From Endomychus coccineus (Eukaryota > Arthropoda > Insecta > Coleoptera > Endomychidae): DNA of 64,000 nt. Below the pieces are notes generated by a model, which ran no database searches, was not told the DNA's origin, and worked only from the letters and a program-made list of their open reading frames with translations. This document shows positions 46,565 through 58,600 of this stretch, one piece after another (position 1 is the first letter of the stretch; every line of letters begins with the position of its first letter). The position numbers were made by a program, and so were the translations under genes. The stretch is taken from NCBI GenBank assembly GCA_958510875.1, contig OY294067.1, positions 58,416,039-58,480,038 on the forward strand, read 5' to 3'.

Positions 46565-48116
46565 TGTTTATATATTTTTCTGCTAAATTATGGCCAAAAA
46601 ATATCATTGAGACCACCCATACACGTACATTCACATTTCAATTGAATCAGATAAGATAAGTTATAGAATCAGCCATTACATGTTGCGGGGTAAGCCATTG
46701 GACAATGGAAACATAGGCCCAACTCGGCCCTCCAAGATTATACCAAAAGCTCCTTCTCACTATTTATTGTATAAAATGTTTACATTTCAAAACATAGTTG
46801 TATTATACTGGGCTGTGATTGGCTAATGCATGCTCGGGAGGTGTGCAGCATCTACTTTAATAATAAATGTGTACAAGGGAAGAGGGAAGAACAATTAGTT
46901 ACAACAAACTTTCGATAACCCATAATCCTAAAAATAAATAACTCGTCAAAACCTTGCCGCTTGAAGCTTTGAACTTACGCTGCTACAGGAAGCAAAATAA
47001 GTACCAGGATTTTACCGCTTGGGCCAGAGCCGCCGATGCACTGATGCAGGATGAACATTGAATTCGGTATATCAACTAGTATTGCCCTTGCCGCTTTGTA
47101 CGTTAGCATTTAGCATCATAACACAAGTAGGTTGTGAAATGTAAACATGCAATGCATATGCATAATATGAAATATAGTTTACAGCCCAGTGTCCTCCACA
47201 GAACAACATAAAAAGCGACCACTCACCAACGTTGATGATATACCCCTAGAGGAAATATATATATTCGATCTCTATATCTATATATTATCTCTATAGGTAT
47301 AGATATACCCCCCCCCCATGGTCGTATATACAGGTCTGGAAACTCGAGGTTGTTTCCTATGTGAGAAGTGAGTCCGCTGAGCGTCATCTGTTGCGTAGTA
47401 CCAAAAGGGTGGCGCATGAGTCGAGGGATGTTCTCTGGCACGTATACGACCGTGTTCGAACGATATGACGCCTAATCCTCACATCCTGGTATAGATATAC
47501 CACCCGACCTCTAATTCTATTATGTATGAGTAGGACAAGTCATGAACCATAAACTACTAGAGTAGCCTTCTAGTATGCTATACGTGAAAATGAAATAACA
47601 ATCATAACCTTCTTAAACTCTAAACGCTCATTTTGTTTTATGGTAGGCCGTGATTTGCCATAACCAGAGAAGGTGCGTAATTTTGCACAAATTAAGGGCG
47701 GTTGATGCTACACAGTAAAATAACTGTATGGTTTTAGTTACATGTATATATCTATTACATATATGGGTTTTAGTGAAGTACTCTTTGAATTCTATGACTA
47801 GTTTTAGTTTAGACCACGGTCAAATATACAGGTCTGGGAACTCTATGTTTGACATGAGTCTCTTACATGTCGCCAAACTCGTGGTCACTGACTTACTCCA
47901 ACTCCATGTTGTGTAGTGCCGCTAAAATGCTCTAGCATATTATTAATTTAAATTAGGTTTAGTATTTTTAGCAATTGATGACAATCAAAAAATTGGAAGT
48001 TTAATATTTTTTTTTCAATTCAGCTCGGTATACCTCGTCAAATTATAGGCATTTTATTATCCTTGTCTATTAATCCAAATCATTAACAGCGTCGTGGTAA
48101 CTCATGCCACAGCTAC
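46565..48116. other. Intergenic DNA between RABL6 and SCAF
   Basis: It holds two segments of the CCACGGTCRTATATACAGGT family (47322-47455, itself bounded by inverted GGTCGTATA / TATACGACC words, and 47813-47860). A short C9 run is at 47309-47317. No gene recognised. Confidence 0.4.
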
Positions 48117-48356
48117 CTTAGTCAAAGTAAAAAGGTCTTTTGGAGCCTCCCTACCATCGTATCTCGCGCTTGGTGACGTCACCTTTCTCCTCCAATCACA
48201 GCCTTGCTCTCATCGGCTAGTCGCCGGCACGTAACAACATCATAATTATGTCGTCGTCAATAACATTAAATAAACGAAATAAACGACCAATCAGCTTGCA
48301 CTCGAATTTTAAAAAGAGTAGAAGGGAGGCTCCAAAACGTTTATACTTTGACTATG
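48117..48356. mobile_element. Small inverted-repeat element of about 240 bp
   Basis: GTCAAAGTAAAAAGGTCTTT followed by TGGAGCCTCCCT (48121-48152) is mirrored by AGGGAGGCTCCAAAACGTTT then ATACTTTGAC (48323-48352). The centre is GC-richer and non-coding. A MITE-like structure downstream of RABL6. Confidence 0.6.
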
Positions 48357-49221
48357 ACAGATACCAACCACAAATCTTAACCTCAAAAAAGACGTTACAT
48401 TTATATACTCATTTTGACGTGATTATTGTGATATAAACAAAATTTCGTAAAATGATTAAACCTTTATTCATTTTCTTGAACAATGTAGCTATCGCTACAA
48501 AAAATTGGGCTATACCCACTGCATCACACTATCTTACATTGGGGAATTAGATCCTAGTCACAAATTAATTATCAAATTGCTAATGGGTAGTGTACATTTG
48601 ACTCAATATACATATAATTAACCTGAACCCATTTGATTTCAAGTTATTAAAAGTGCGTATTAGTTGTTCAGTTCAAAAATTAAACTGACTTAAGAAACAA
48701 TTTGCACAATGTAAGATAGTTTGAAATATATAGCTTTGGGTATTGTCAATATTTAGGTATCAACATAGTCCCAATTCTGAAACTAATTATACGCCTTTTT
48801 CTCCACGATCCCGCAATTATTCTTGAGTTGCCAAATGTTGTGATTGTACAAACGGACTAATATAAACTTAAAGAACGTATTTCTGTACGAAAAAGTGTAA
48901 AAAACGCATAGCCGCTGTTCTAGACATAGCCAAGAGTTTACAACCATTTCATACTTGGTGGTACTCATCCGAATTCTGGTGAAATCCTTATTTCCATTAT
49001 TCTATGCCAAGTAAAACTCCAGTGACCTGTTTTACAGGTTGCAATATTTTCTCAATCCATCAACATATTATTATTGTAATTCAGTATGTCAAGGTATTAT
49101 TAATCAAGGAGTTAGTTGTTCAAGAATAATTATTATTAATGGTTCTTATGTTAGTAAAATCTGAATGAATCAAGTCACATTTATATTAGAAGAAACTCTT
49201 GAAACCAAAATTTAAAATTAT
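48357..49221. other. Sequence downstream of RABL6
   Basis: AT-rich. It probably includes RABL6 3' flank; nothing else recognised. Confidence 0.4.
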
Positions 49222-49227
49222 TTTATT
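49222..49227 (-). terminator. Candidate polyadenylation signal of RABL6
   Basis: AATAAA on the minus strand about 215 nt past the stop codon at 49440-49442. Confidence 0.4.
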
Positions 49228-49439
49228 TAAAAATATTAAAATGCAAAACAACTTTTGTAAGAACAATAAATGTAAAGCTTAACAGGAAATAGCAAAGTTT
49301 TGATCATCTTACTCAATATGTAAGTGGGACATTTCATACTTGAAACTTCTGTTCTCTTCTCCATAACAACTTATAACTGGAAGGCTGTAAAAATGTTAAC
49401 AGAAAGCAATAAGGCCTTTTAATTGATACATATTTATCA

Positions 49440-49634
49440 CTAAATAGCTTCATATGAACGATCGAGCTGGGGACTAATTTTCCCATTTAAAAATTCTTCC
49501 AACTCATCTCTATGAAATGTAGTTTCAGTCTTAGATCTTCTTTTACATTTCTTTTCATTTTTGTAAGAACTTTCAGATCCTTCCTTATTGATATCGTTTC
49601 CTTTGGATTTTTTACTTTTATGTTTCTTTTCACC
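49440..49634 (-). CDS. RABL6: RABL6 exon 6 (basic tail and stop)
   Basis: Acceptor tttttag, phase 0. GEKKHKSKKSKGNDINKEGS, then KCKRRSKTETTFHRDELEEF, then LNGKISPQLDRSYEAI and TAG. The lysine-rich run plus D-E-L-E-x-F-L near the end is the family C-terminus (human ADELEAFLGG). Far from exon 5 (3.2 kb), with a Penelope-like element and LINE pieces between them. Confidence 0.93.
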   Translation of the reverse strand, partial: GEKKHKSKKSKGNDINKEGSESSYKNEKKCKRRSKTETTFHRDELEEFLNGKISPQLDRSYEAI

Positions 49635-52600
49635 CTAAAAAGAGTATTAGAAACCATATATACAATTAAATATCTTTACTGTTCCAACTTATGGTGCATG
49701 TGTGAACATTCTTCAGTTATTAGTTTCCTCAATACGAAATAAATTCTTATAGCATTCAATATTTAAGAGTAACATCTTTCAAAAAAGAACAACACACGGG
49801 AAAGATTCCAAAATAAACTTTTATTATAAAAATCAAAGAAATCACAACACCGTTTCGCCACACAGTAACAATGGTACCATTGTCCACCTGTGTGGTGAAA
49901 CATGTGACTTCTATTTTTGATAGTTTATTTCGTAATATTATATATAAAAATTCTCGGGAAATAGGTCACATTAACACTTTATAGCTTATAAAAGAAGTTT
50001 GATAAACAGCCTTACAGATCGCGCGGTTACATTGTCCCACCCAGAGGACCGTCCCAAAAAATTAAAAATTGTTGATAATACATTGGAAATGAATGACTAC
50101 CAAAAATGTTTTTCAATCCCATCATTAAAGAAAGAATAAACAAAATCTTTAATGGAACATCATATATAAGTAACATAAAAGGTAATACAGATAATTATAT
50201 AACGTTACCTTACATTCCGGAGACCTCAGAGAAAATTAAAAAATGTTTACAAAAGTATGATATAAATGTCGCGCATAACTAATTGTCTCGGGAAATTTTT
50301 CCCAAATCTAAAACCTTTAATACCTAAAGATAAACAAACCCACACAGTATACAAATTAAATTGTTTAGATTGCGATGGGACTTATACTGGAATCTCTAAA
50401 CAATATTTACAAAAAAGATTGTATGGCCATAAGTATAGCACAAGAAATAAAAACTTAGAAAATTCCACCGTCCTTGCTGAACACTGCTTTGATTATAACC
50501 ATCAATTTGATTACAAAAATGTTAATATTTTAACTAATGAAACCAATTATTATAAGAGATGATTCCCATAAAACGTGATTCCAAATCTGTAAATCATAGG
50601 ACTGATATTCAGACATTAAGTCAGATTTATACTAACTTAATTAATTAAAACTCTTGCAAATTCCTACATGCGTCTTTATAATGTTAAAAGTATATTTTAG
50701 GAAGAATGCTCAAAAGTAATATTCCAATACAGGTCTGCAACTTTTTCAAGTAGCTCATAAATCGTTATATCTAGATACTTAACATAATAGTTTCTATCTC
50801 CAGTCGTTGAGACACTATACCAACATGCGCTTGTATATTATAAGAATATTGCTGAATAGTGGATTCTTGTTATATTTTATACTTGAAATATTGACGGTAC
50901 AATTTCGATTATTCGTGGTTCTGTTCGTTTCGACGACGTGGGCTTTTTTGATTGAAATTGGTGCGATATGGACGCTTTGTGCTATAATTAGTTTAAAAAA
51001 AACCTTTTTGACATAATAAGTCTTCTGATGATGGTCGTGAGACCGAAACGTACGTAAAGACGAAAATATAAAACAAAGTGTTAATGTGACCTATTTCCCA
51101 AGAATTTTTATATATAATTCATACTGGGTCAAGAATCTTTATTATTTGTGATTTTTCTAGTGTATTAATCAGTGGTGTTCATTTGTGATGTAATGGATTT
51201 CCAACAAGTAAAGACCAGTTCAATCACAAAATAAAAATAACATCTTTTCACTAAATTAAATGGTAAATTGACATTATGAGGGCTTTTTTTAATATTTTGA
51301 CTTCACGAGAGGAAAATCTATAATGTTCGAAGAACGTCATGTGAGCCAGCGGAGGAATGTTGGGAGAGGAAAGTCCTCACTAGGCAAATATTTCCACAAC
51401 ATCGCCATAGATGTAGCGTATATTTTAAACAATTGAAACGTACTGTATGTTAATAAAATGTGCTGCGATCCCATGTATAGTAAGATAAAGAATACAAATC
51501 GATAATGAATGTGTCCGATGATGTGAACAAGTATATTTAGGAGAAGCGCGGACTGGACTGGAGGTCACTTCCAATAGATCGTTGATACGGAGCAGAAACG
51601 AAGTCAATACATATTCCTGTGGAACACCAGTTTTAATGGCATTATTTCGGAGGAGACTCCATCAACCACCACGGGGAGTGATCTATCTGAGAGAAAACTC
51701 GATTTTAAACGAGAAAGTTGAGGCGGCAAACCATATGACGAAAGTTTCTTAGAAGGCCTTGGTACCAGAGTTTACACCTATTACACCTAGATTCCCCATA
51801 TTTTTCAATAGACGTCTTTCATTGTGTTACTTAGGCAAGCAGGCCTCCTCTTGACCTCTACTCACGAAAGCTATATTACCGGTCATTCAAGATTTTGGAG
51901 CTCTCAATGTATTGAATGATTGCTTTCTCCATTACTTTAGATATCACAGATATCAGTGCAATGGATCTATAATTACTAGGGAGGGTGTTCTTTACTTTTT
52001 TTTTTTTGGAATTGGTTGGACTCCAGCTGCCTTCCAGCTGGAAGTAAGCCCACCAAGTTTGTATGAAAGGGTAAACAACCTGCAAACCTGCAAAAAAATG
52101 GTGTTAATTCCGGGGCAAATTCCTTGAGACCAACAGGAGGAATTTCGCCTGGCCACATAGTCTTTTTGGTATTGCAGAATGCGCTCAATTGTGTGCTGAC
52201 GAAAGATAATTTCAGGCATATGGCTATCGATAGCAGCAATATTAGTCTTTCCCTTGTGGATCCAAAGTGGAATTTGCTGCAAACATTCCAGTAAAAAGGT
52301 TAGCTGCCATCATCTTTGGCTGGCGAGGAAATGAGGTGGACGCGAAATGTCTTCAAATTACCTTGGTGAAAATCCAAAACTAACTGGAGTCATTTGGGCA
52401 TTCGATAAGCTTTGATCTTATTTTGGCGCTATACCATGCGTCTATTTCGTGTGTCCCCGCGCCAATAACGGATGCATTTTGTTTTGTGCGATGGCACATC
52501 TGGTGAACCATGGTTCACCAGAGATGATGGTGATTTGTTGGTTTTAGGGAATGTAAGTTTCCATTCCCAGAATAATCATCGAAATCCCCCTTGGCACATT

Positions 52601-55600
52601 GCGTTGGGTCTTTCGATTCAAAACATACGCTCCTCCAAGGAAACTCTGAGACAAAACATGCGAAGACTAGGCGGTTGAGTTGTAATACCAAACTGTGCAT
52701 GGAGGTGTTGGATTGGTTTGTGGAGTAATGTAGGAATATTTCGTGGAGATGAGTGAATGGAAAATATTCCCAAAGGTGTACAAAATTTTACCACATAGAA
52801 ATCTGGATAGTTAGTGAGAAATGAGTCAAGCATATTGGTATAATGATAATTGTTATCACCTTTCCTTTCTTTTTCTCAGTCCTAATTGAAATAGAGGTTT
52901 GGGTTCCTTCACTATCACTTTGACAACCTGTTAATGGTGTAGGGCTACACTTTGCACTTGACAGGTCCATGTAATGATTTGAGGTACTACTAGTGTCATA
53001 AGTTTTTCGGTTCGTATAGTCTGAAGATTGATTGTTAGATAAATCTTCTCCACCTGTAATGAAGAGTAAATTACACTATTTTCATAGTTTAAACTACAAA
53101 ATCATACATATACATATTGAACATTGCAATTGACTTAAAATTAACAAATACATTAATAATCCCAATTCTGAACTGAATTGTACCTTCTGGTGATCTCCTC
53201 AATCTAGAATCATTTTCTATCCAATCAGCAGGTGATTCTGATTTTTCAAAATCGATTTTGAATTTATTCGCTTCTGTAATTTCACAGTCTTCATGTAATG
53301 TCTTCTCTGTATCAATTTCTTTTGGGACTATTAGTTGTAATTTCGAAGACAAATTTGATTCTGCTTTCATAATATTTGTAATATTAGGTTTTACAACTGC
53401 CTCTGGGACTTCTACATCAAAATCGTCCTGTAGTTCTGATACCAAAGGATTTCCTATATCAGTGTCACTAAAAATAAATATTTACTATCATTGTACTATC
53501 TCAGAGGCTCAGTTATCTGACTCTTCCGAGTCGATTCCCTGAATTGGTTAAAATCTTCCCTATTCATATAAAGTTTATTTTTTAAATCATCCACAGGAAG
53601 CAAGCTCATATTACTCCAGGCATTTAAGGAGGAAAATCGACGATTTTGGTCCGAATTTCCGCGAGGTCTAATTTTTATCTATTCTTATGTATTTCGACAC
53701 GCTGAACACGATGGTGTAGTTTAAATTTGGATTAACCCTGTGTATAAAACTATGGCCACGTTTTGAACCCAAAAATGGCCATTTTTAAATTTTTTGCGTT
53801 TTGAGACAAAACTATGGATTGTATAAGAAAATGTTTAAGCAAAACTTGTTGGAAAAATTAATACGCGGTTTTTGGCTCCGGTCTCAAGTCGATTTGAGAT
53901 CGTGGGCACAAGATAGGGCCCATTTAGTATGTTTTAGGCCTATTGAAAAATTGAGTATATTTCAAAGAATTTTTGTTTTTTTCATATTCTGTTTCGGTGA
54001 AAAGATAAGTATTTTCATTTCTCTTCTTTCGATTTCTTGTATTTTGACGTACCTCATTTTTTAGTGCCAAAATCGGGCATGTTGAAAAATTCGTATTTTA
54101 CGATTTTCAGACGAAATACACAAGTTATCGATCTAAAACCAAATTCATTCGGAAGATTTTATTATTCTACACCTAATGTCCAAAATTCGAGCATTTTGGT
54201 TGAATGACATAACTTTGGCGTCATTTTGGAAATTTTGGACCACCGAAAAATTAAAATTTTTTGCGGTTAGACATTTTTCACAAAATTCAAATTCTAGGTT
54301 CTATTAGAGATTTTTATAACGAGTATTTTAATTTCAAGCAGATTAAGAATTTGATCTTTGAATTTTTCCGTGGTCCAAAATTTTCAAAACTGCCAAAGCT
54401 ATGTCTTTTGACCAAAATGCTTGAATTTTGAACATTAGGTGTAGAATAATAAAATCTTCCGAATGAATTTAGTCTTAGATCGATAACATGAGTATTTCGT
54501 CTGAAATTCGTAAGATACGGATTTTTCAAAATGTCCGATTTTGGCGCCAAAAAATGAGGTAGGTCAAAATACCAGAAATTGAAAGAAGAGAAATGAAAAT
54601 ACTATCTTTTCTCCGAAACCGAACAGGAAAAAAAACAAAAACTCTTCGACATATACTCAATTTTTCAATGTGCTAAAAAAACACACTAAACGGACCCTGG
54701 ACCCTATCTTGGGCCCACGACCTCCTATCGACTTGAGACCGGAGCAAAAACTCCCGTAACCTTTCTAACAACTTTTGCTCAAACATTTTTTCATACAACC
54801 CATAGTTTTGTCTTAAAACGCAAAAAATCGAAAGTCATTTTTGGGTCCAAAAATGGCCAGTTTTTCGAGCACAGGGTTAATCCAAATTTAAACTACACCA
54901 TCGTGTTCAGCGTATCAAAATACAAGAAGAATATATCCAAAATTGGCCTCGCGTAAATTCGGACAAAAAAATTCCTTAAATGCCTGGACTATATGTAAAA
55001 TATCCAAGTTGAGAAGAGCTTTCCTCTTGATAATTTTTAAAAATATTCAGGTACCGAAAATATCCTGGAAAGCAGGAGCCTCTTCTTTTGCGCGGAGCCT
55101 GAAAACCGCAACCAGGCGCGTCCCCAGGTGGCGGATAGGGGAATGCTCATGGCCCTGTTGCCAGCAGGGTCAAGGGTAGGAGTAGACATGCTCCCGCGGA
55201 CCAACAGGCACCCAGACCCCGGATAGAATGTGGGACTCCCAGTCACATGTTCCTGACAAGAGGGTGACGGATAGATTGCGGCTGATACGGAGAACCATAT
55301 GTTCCGGAAGAGTAAGTTATCCCATCATAGATAACTTACTGAAACACACAGGAAAGATCGACAAACAGATTGAGTACTGAAACACAGGTACCATAATATT
55401 GGGAAAAACAATATTTTGGTACAAAACGAGACACCACAGGAAACATCCATAGCGTGATGGAGTACTGGAAACCCAGAAACCAGAACAACATGGTCAAAAC
55501 GAAACAGTCAGGAAATATCAACGAACCGATAGAGTACTGAGACTGAGGGTACCTTGATATTGTGGAAAAGCAATATTTCGGTACAAATACATACAGGAAA

Positions 55601-58600
55601 GATCCATAACGTGTTCGAGTACTGGAACCCAGAAACCTTAACATCGGTAAAAGACGAAACCTATAGAAATTTATCCACAGAGGATAAAACACTAAAACAA
55701 AAAAAATACCGTAAAATTGGGCATCAACCATATTACGGTATAAACAAAACGTGAACATCTACGTAAACAATGAAGGTTGATATTTACGTTCAATCGACGT
55801 AAATATCAATAATATAATAAACACCCAGAAAGAAACTCAGTTCGATATAAAATCGACATACTAAGAGAAAGACGCAGTCCATATCCTGAAGTAATGTGAT
55901 AAACGGTCCCGGGATATGGATGAAGATATGAGAGGTTTTAGCAGGTATGCTCTAACGAACTTGAGTGAGTCCTGCACTACCTGAAGCGATAGATAAAAGC
56001 TGACGGTGTGCATCAAGCATTTCCTCTCAACAGAAAAAAAAAAAAAAAAAAGGTACCGAAAATATATATTTAGATTTGTCATTAGTTGCAAATATTACAA
56101 AGTAATTTGTAATATTTGTTTGAAGAAGCTACAATGTTGAAAAATCTTGGCTTCCGGATGGATTCCGCGTCACAATAGCTCGACTTGATGCCGTCGTTTT
56201 GCCAACCATTACAGGTGGCATCTTCAGGGCAGGTTACCACCTGTAATGGTTCGCGAAACGTTGGCATCAAGACGAGCTATTGTGACGCGGAATCCATCCG
56301 GAAGCCAAGATTTTTCAAGATTACCTATCCGCGGAAGTCTACTATTCAAGCTACGATGTTAGCGAAACTATATTATTTATTAAATTAGTGAAAATTAAAC
56401 TTTTAGTAGTTATTTTATTTGAGTTTAGAATTGATTTTATCACATAATAGCTGATACTATTTAATATGATTACGAAAACCTAATCAGCTGCAGTTGAAAT
56501 TTTTATTTTCATATTAGGTACAACTAAATAGAGAAGAGATAACCATAAAAATTGAATATAACTTACGATTCCGACAAGTCATCGATTTTAAGATTGTTTT
56601 GAATATTGTATTGCACATCTTCTAAGAAACCCCTATCAATTTGATCACCATCTGGACAAAATTCTTCTACAGATGTTATGGCAGACGCTTCCACTTTCTT
56701 ATTACCTCTTATTTGGGCACAAACTTCCTTACCAATGATTGTTTTACCAGAAGAATAGAATTTGTTAGATCCTGTTGGAACCCCCTGCTTTTTATACACA
56801 TCAGGATTTCCATATGGAATTGGTTGGCCAGCACCAATAACAACAGGACCACTTTGAGATCTCTTAATACTATTATCTTTGAGATCTTGACCACCGATTT
56901 GTTGACTAGAATTTGAGCTGGGTACAGTATGTGATTGCTCAGGAATATTTGCATGGGCTTCAGCAACCTCCCTTCGCTTTTGAACAAGACCATCTAAAAA
57001 CTTTCCATATTTAGCTTCATCTGAATCAGCATACATATCAAGCTCTTGGATTGTGGCATTAGTTTCTTCAGTATTTCTATCTAATTGTGCAAGTAAAGAC
57101 TCGCGTTGTAATTGGAGAAATGGTAAATTGAAAAATCTATGGAGCAATTTCAAACCAAAACCATTTCTCATCGAAGATTCCGAGTAACGAACCTGCGATT
57201 TTCGAGTCCTAAAATGATTTATAAATTCAAAATTAAATTTGATTCAAAACAGCAGATAAAAACAAAATGTGGACAGGTACCTAATCAAAACAGATTATAC
57301 TTTGATACAATATCTAGTGTACAGCTGTGATAGGATAAATAACCATGTATGACACTATAATAAGATAAGAAGTAATCACCCCTATCCACTAAAAATACTA
57401 TTAAAGAACTTGAAAATCTTTCAGCTACCACATAGCTATGGCTACTTGGTAGCTGAAAGGTCATCACTATTTTTAGTGGATAAGGGCGATTATTTCTTAT
57501 ATATAGTGTTAGTGTATCCAGTGTAACCAAGGCAGGATTTTGGGGAGGGCAACCACAAAAGAGGGGCCCCCACAATACACTCGGAAAAAAAACTGTTAAA
57601 TTCCGACTAGTAAACACTAGTAAACAACTTTTCCTTTGATATTTTTTTTCGCGGTTTTACCTTTACCTTTACCTTTGTACAAACATGATTATATTGTTCT
57701 TAAATATTAACAGAAATCATTGATATATATTTGTTCACTCCAATCAGGCAATCAGTAAAATATCAAAATCTCAAATGGCCCTGATGAGCACTTGCAATTT
57801 ACTACCCATCTTGAGGGAGTATCCCAAGGGCTCAATGGCTGAGTGGGGTGATACTTGCCCCCAGCCTCGGAGGTTGGGTATTCGATTTCATGTATCGACT
57901 ATTTCCTTTTTTTTTATAAATTGTATATAATATAATAATAGGCTTCGAACGACGATGGGACAAAACCGTCTATCAAAGTTTTCTCTCCTGAGCATTGAAA
58001 GTGACTTACTTCGGGAATTGGATTTCGGCGAAATCATCAACGATTTTTCGGCGAAAAAAGCTCGGAAAGTTCCGTTCGTTAACGCTAAAATTTAATTTCA
58101 GAAAATTCTTGTTTCCGATTATATTTATATGTTTGTTAAATACTAAAAGAATTTACTTGGTTTCACAATAAATTATTTATTGAAAAACTCGACTGAAAAA
58201 ATGGTTCATTTTTTTTGGAAAATAATTTGGGGCCAGGGGGCCTCCACTCCTTTGTTACCCCGAGGTCTCCAAACCTCTAAATCCGGCCCTGAGTGTAACT
58301 ATATTTTATTAACTATAAACTATATTTCTCAGAAAGGACGCCATCTTAGGAACCTTGCAAACGTCGTGTGGCTAATAAAATTGTACACATGAGGTGATTA
58401 CTACAAGTGTAATATTCTATTTTGATTATTATTATTATTATTATTTGTCGTTTTATTTATGATTTGATCTTTTATACTTTGTCCTAAATAATCGTGAATC
58501 TGTGTATCAATAACAATGTGATGTGCAGTGTTTGGATGAATGACAACCAAGCCAAACATTAATTGAACGAAAATACAATTTGTAAAGCTTGGCAGAAAGT

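Larger units (their letters stand above)
49935..51135 (+). mobile_element. Penelope-like element, truncated, with GIY-YIG end and ribozyme
   Basis: Inverted end sequences TATATATAAAAATTCTCGGG (49942-49961) and CCCAAGAATTTTTATATATA (51097-51116) bound the block. Both adjoin GGTCACATTAACACTTT or its inverse. A reverse-transcriptase tail (ERINKIFNGTSYI, TLPYIPETSEKIKKCLQKYD) leads, through one frameshift, into a GIY-YIG endonuclease domain. A hammerhead motif lies near the right end. Inverted terminal pieces around a 5'-truncated copy are a known Penelope-like arrangement. Located in RABL6 intron 5, antisense. Confidence 0.85.

Noticed and set aside
47223..47441. 72-codon minus-strand frame near a C9 tract
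   Set aside because: Lies wholly within the repeated CCACGGTCGTATATACAGG module and has no protein similarity.
53801..54064. 87-codon frame inside the large foldback element as a transposase
   Set aside because: The arms are inverted repeats without catalytic motifs. A frame of this length is expected by chance.
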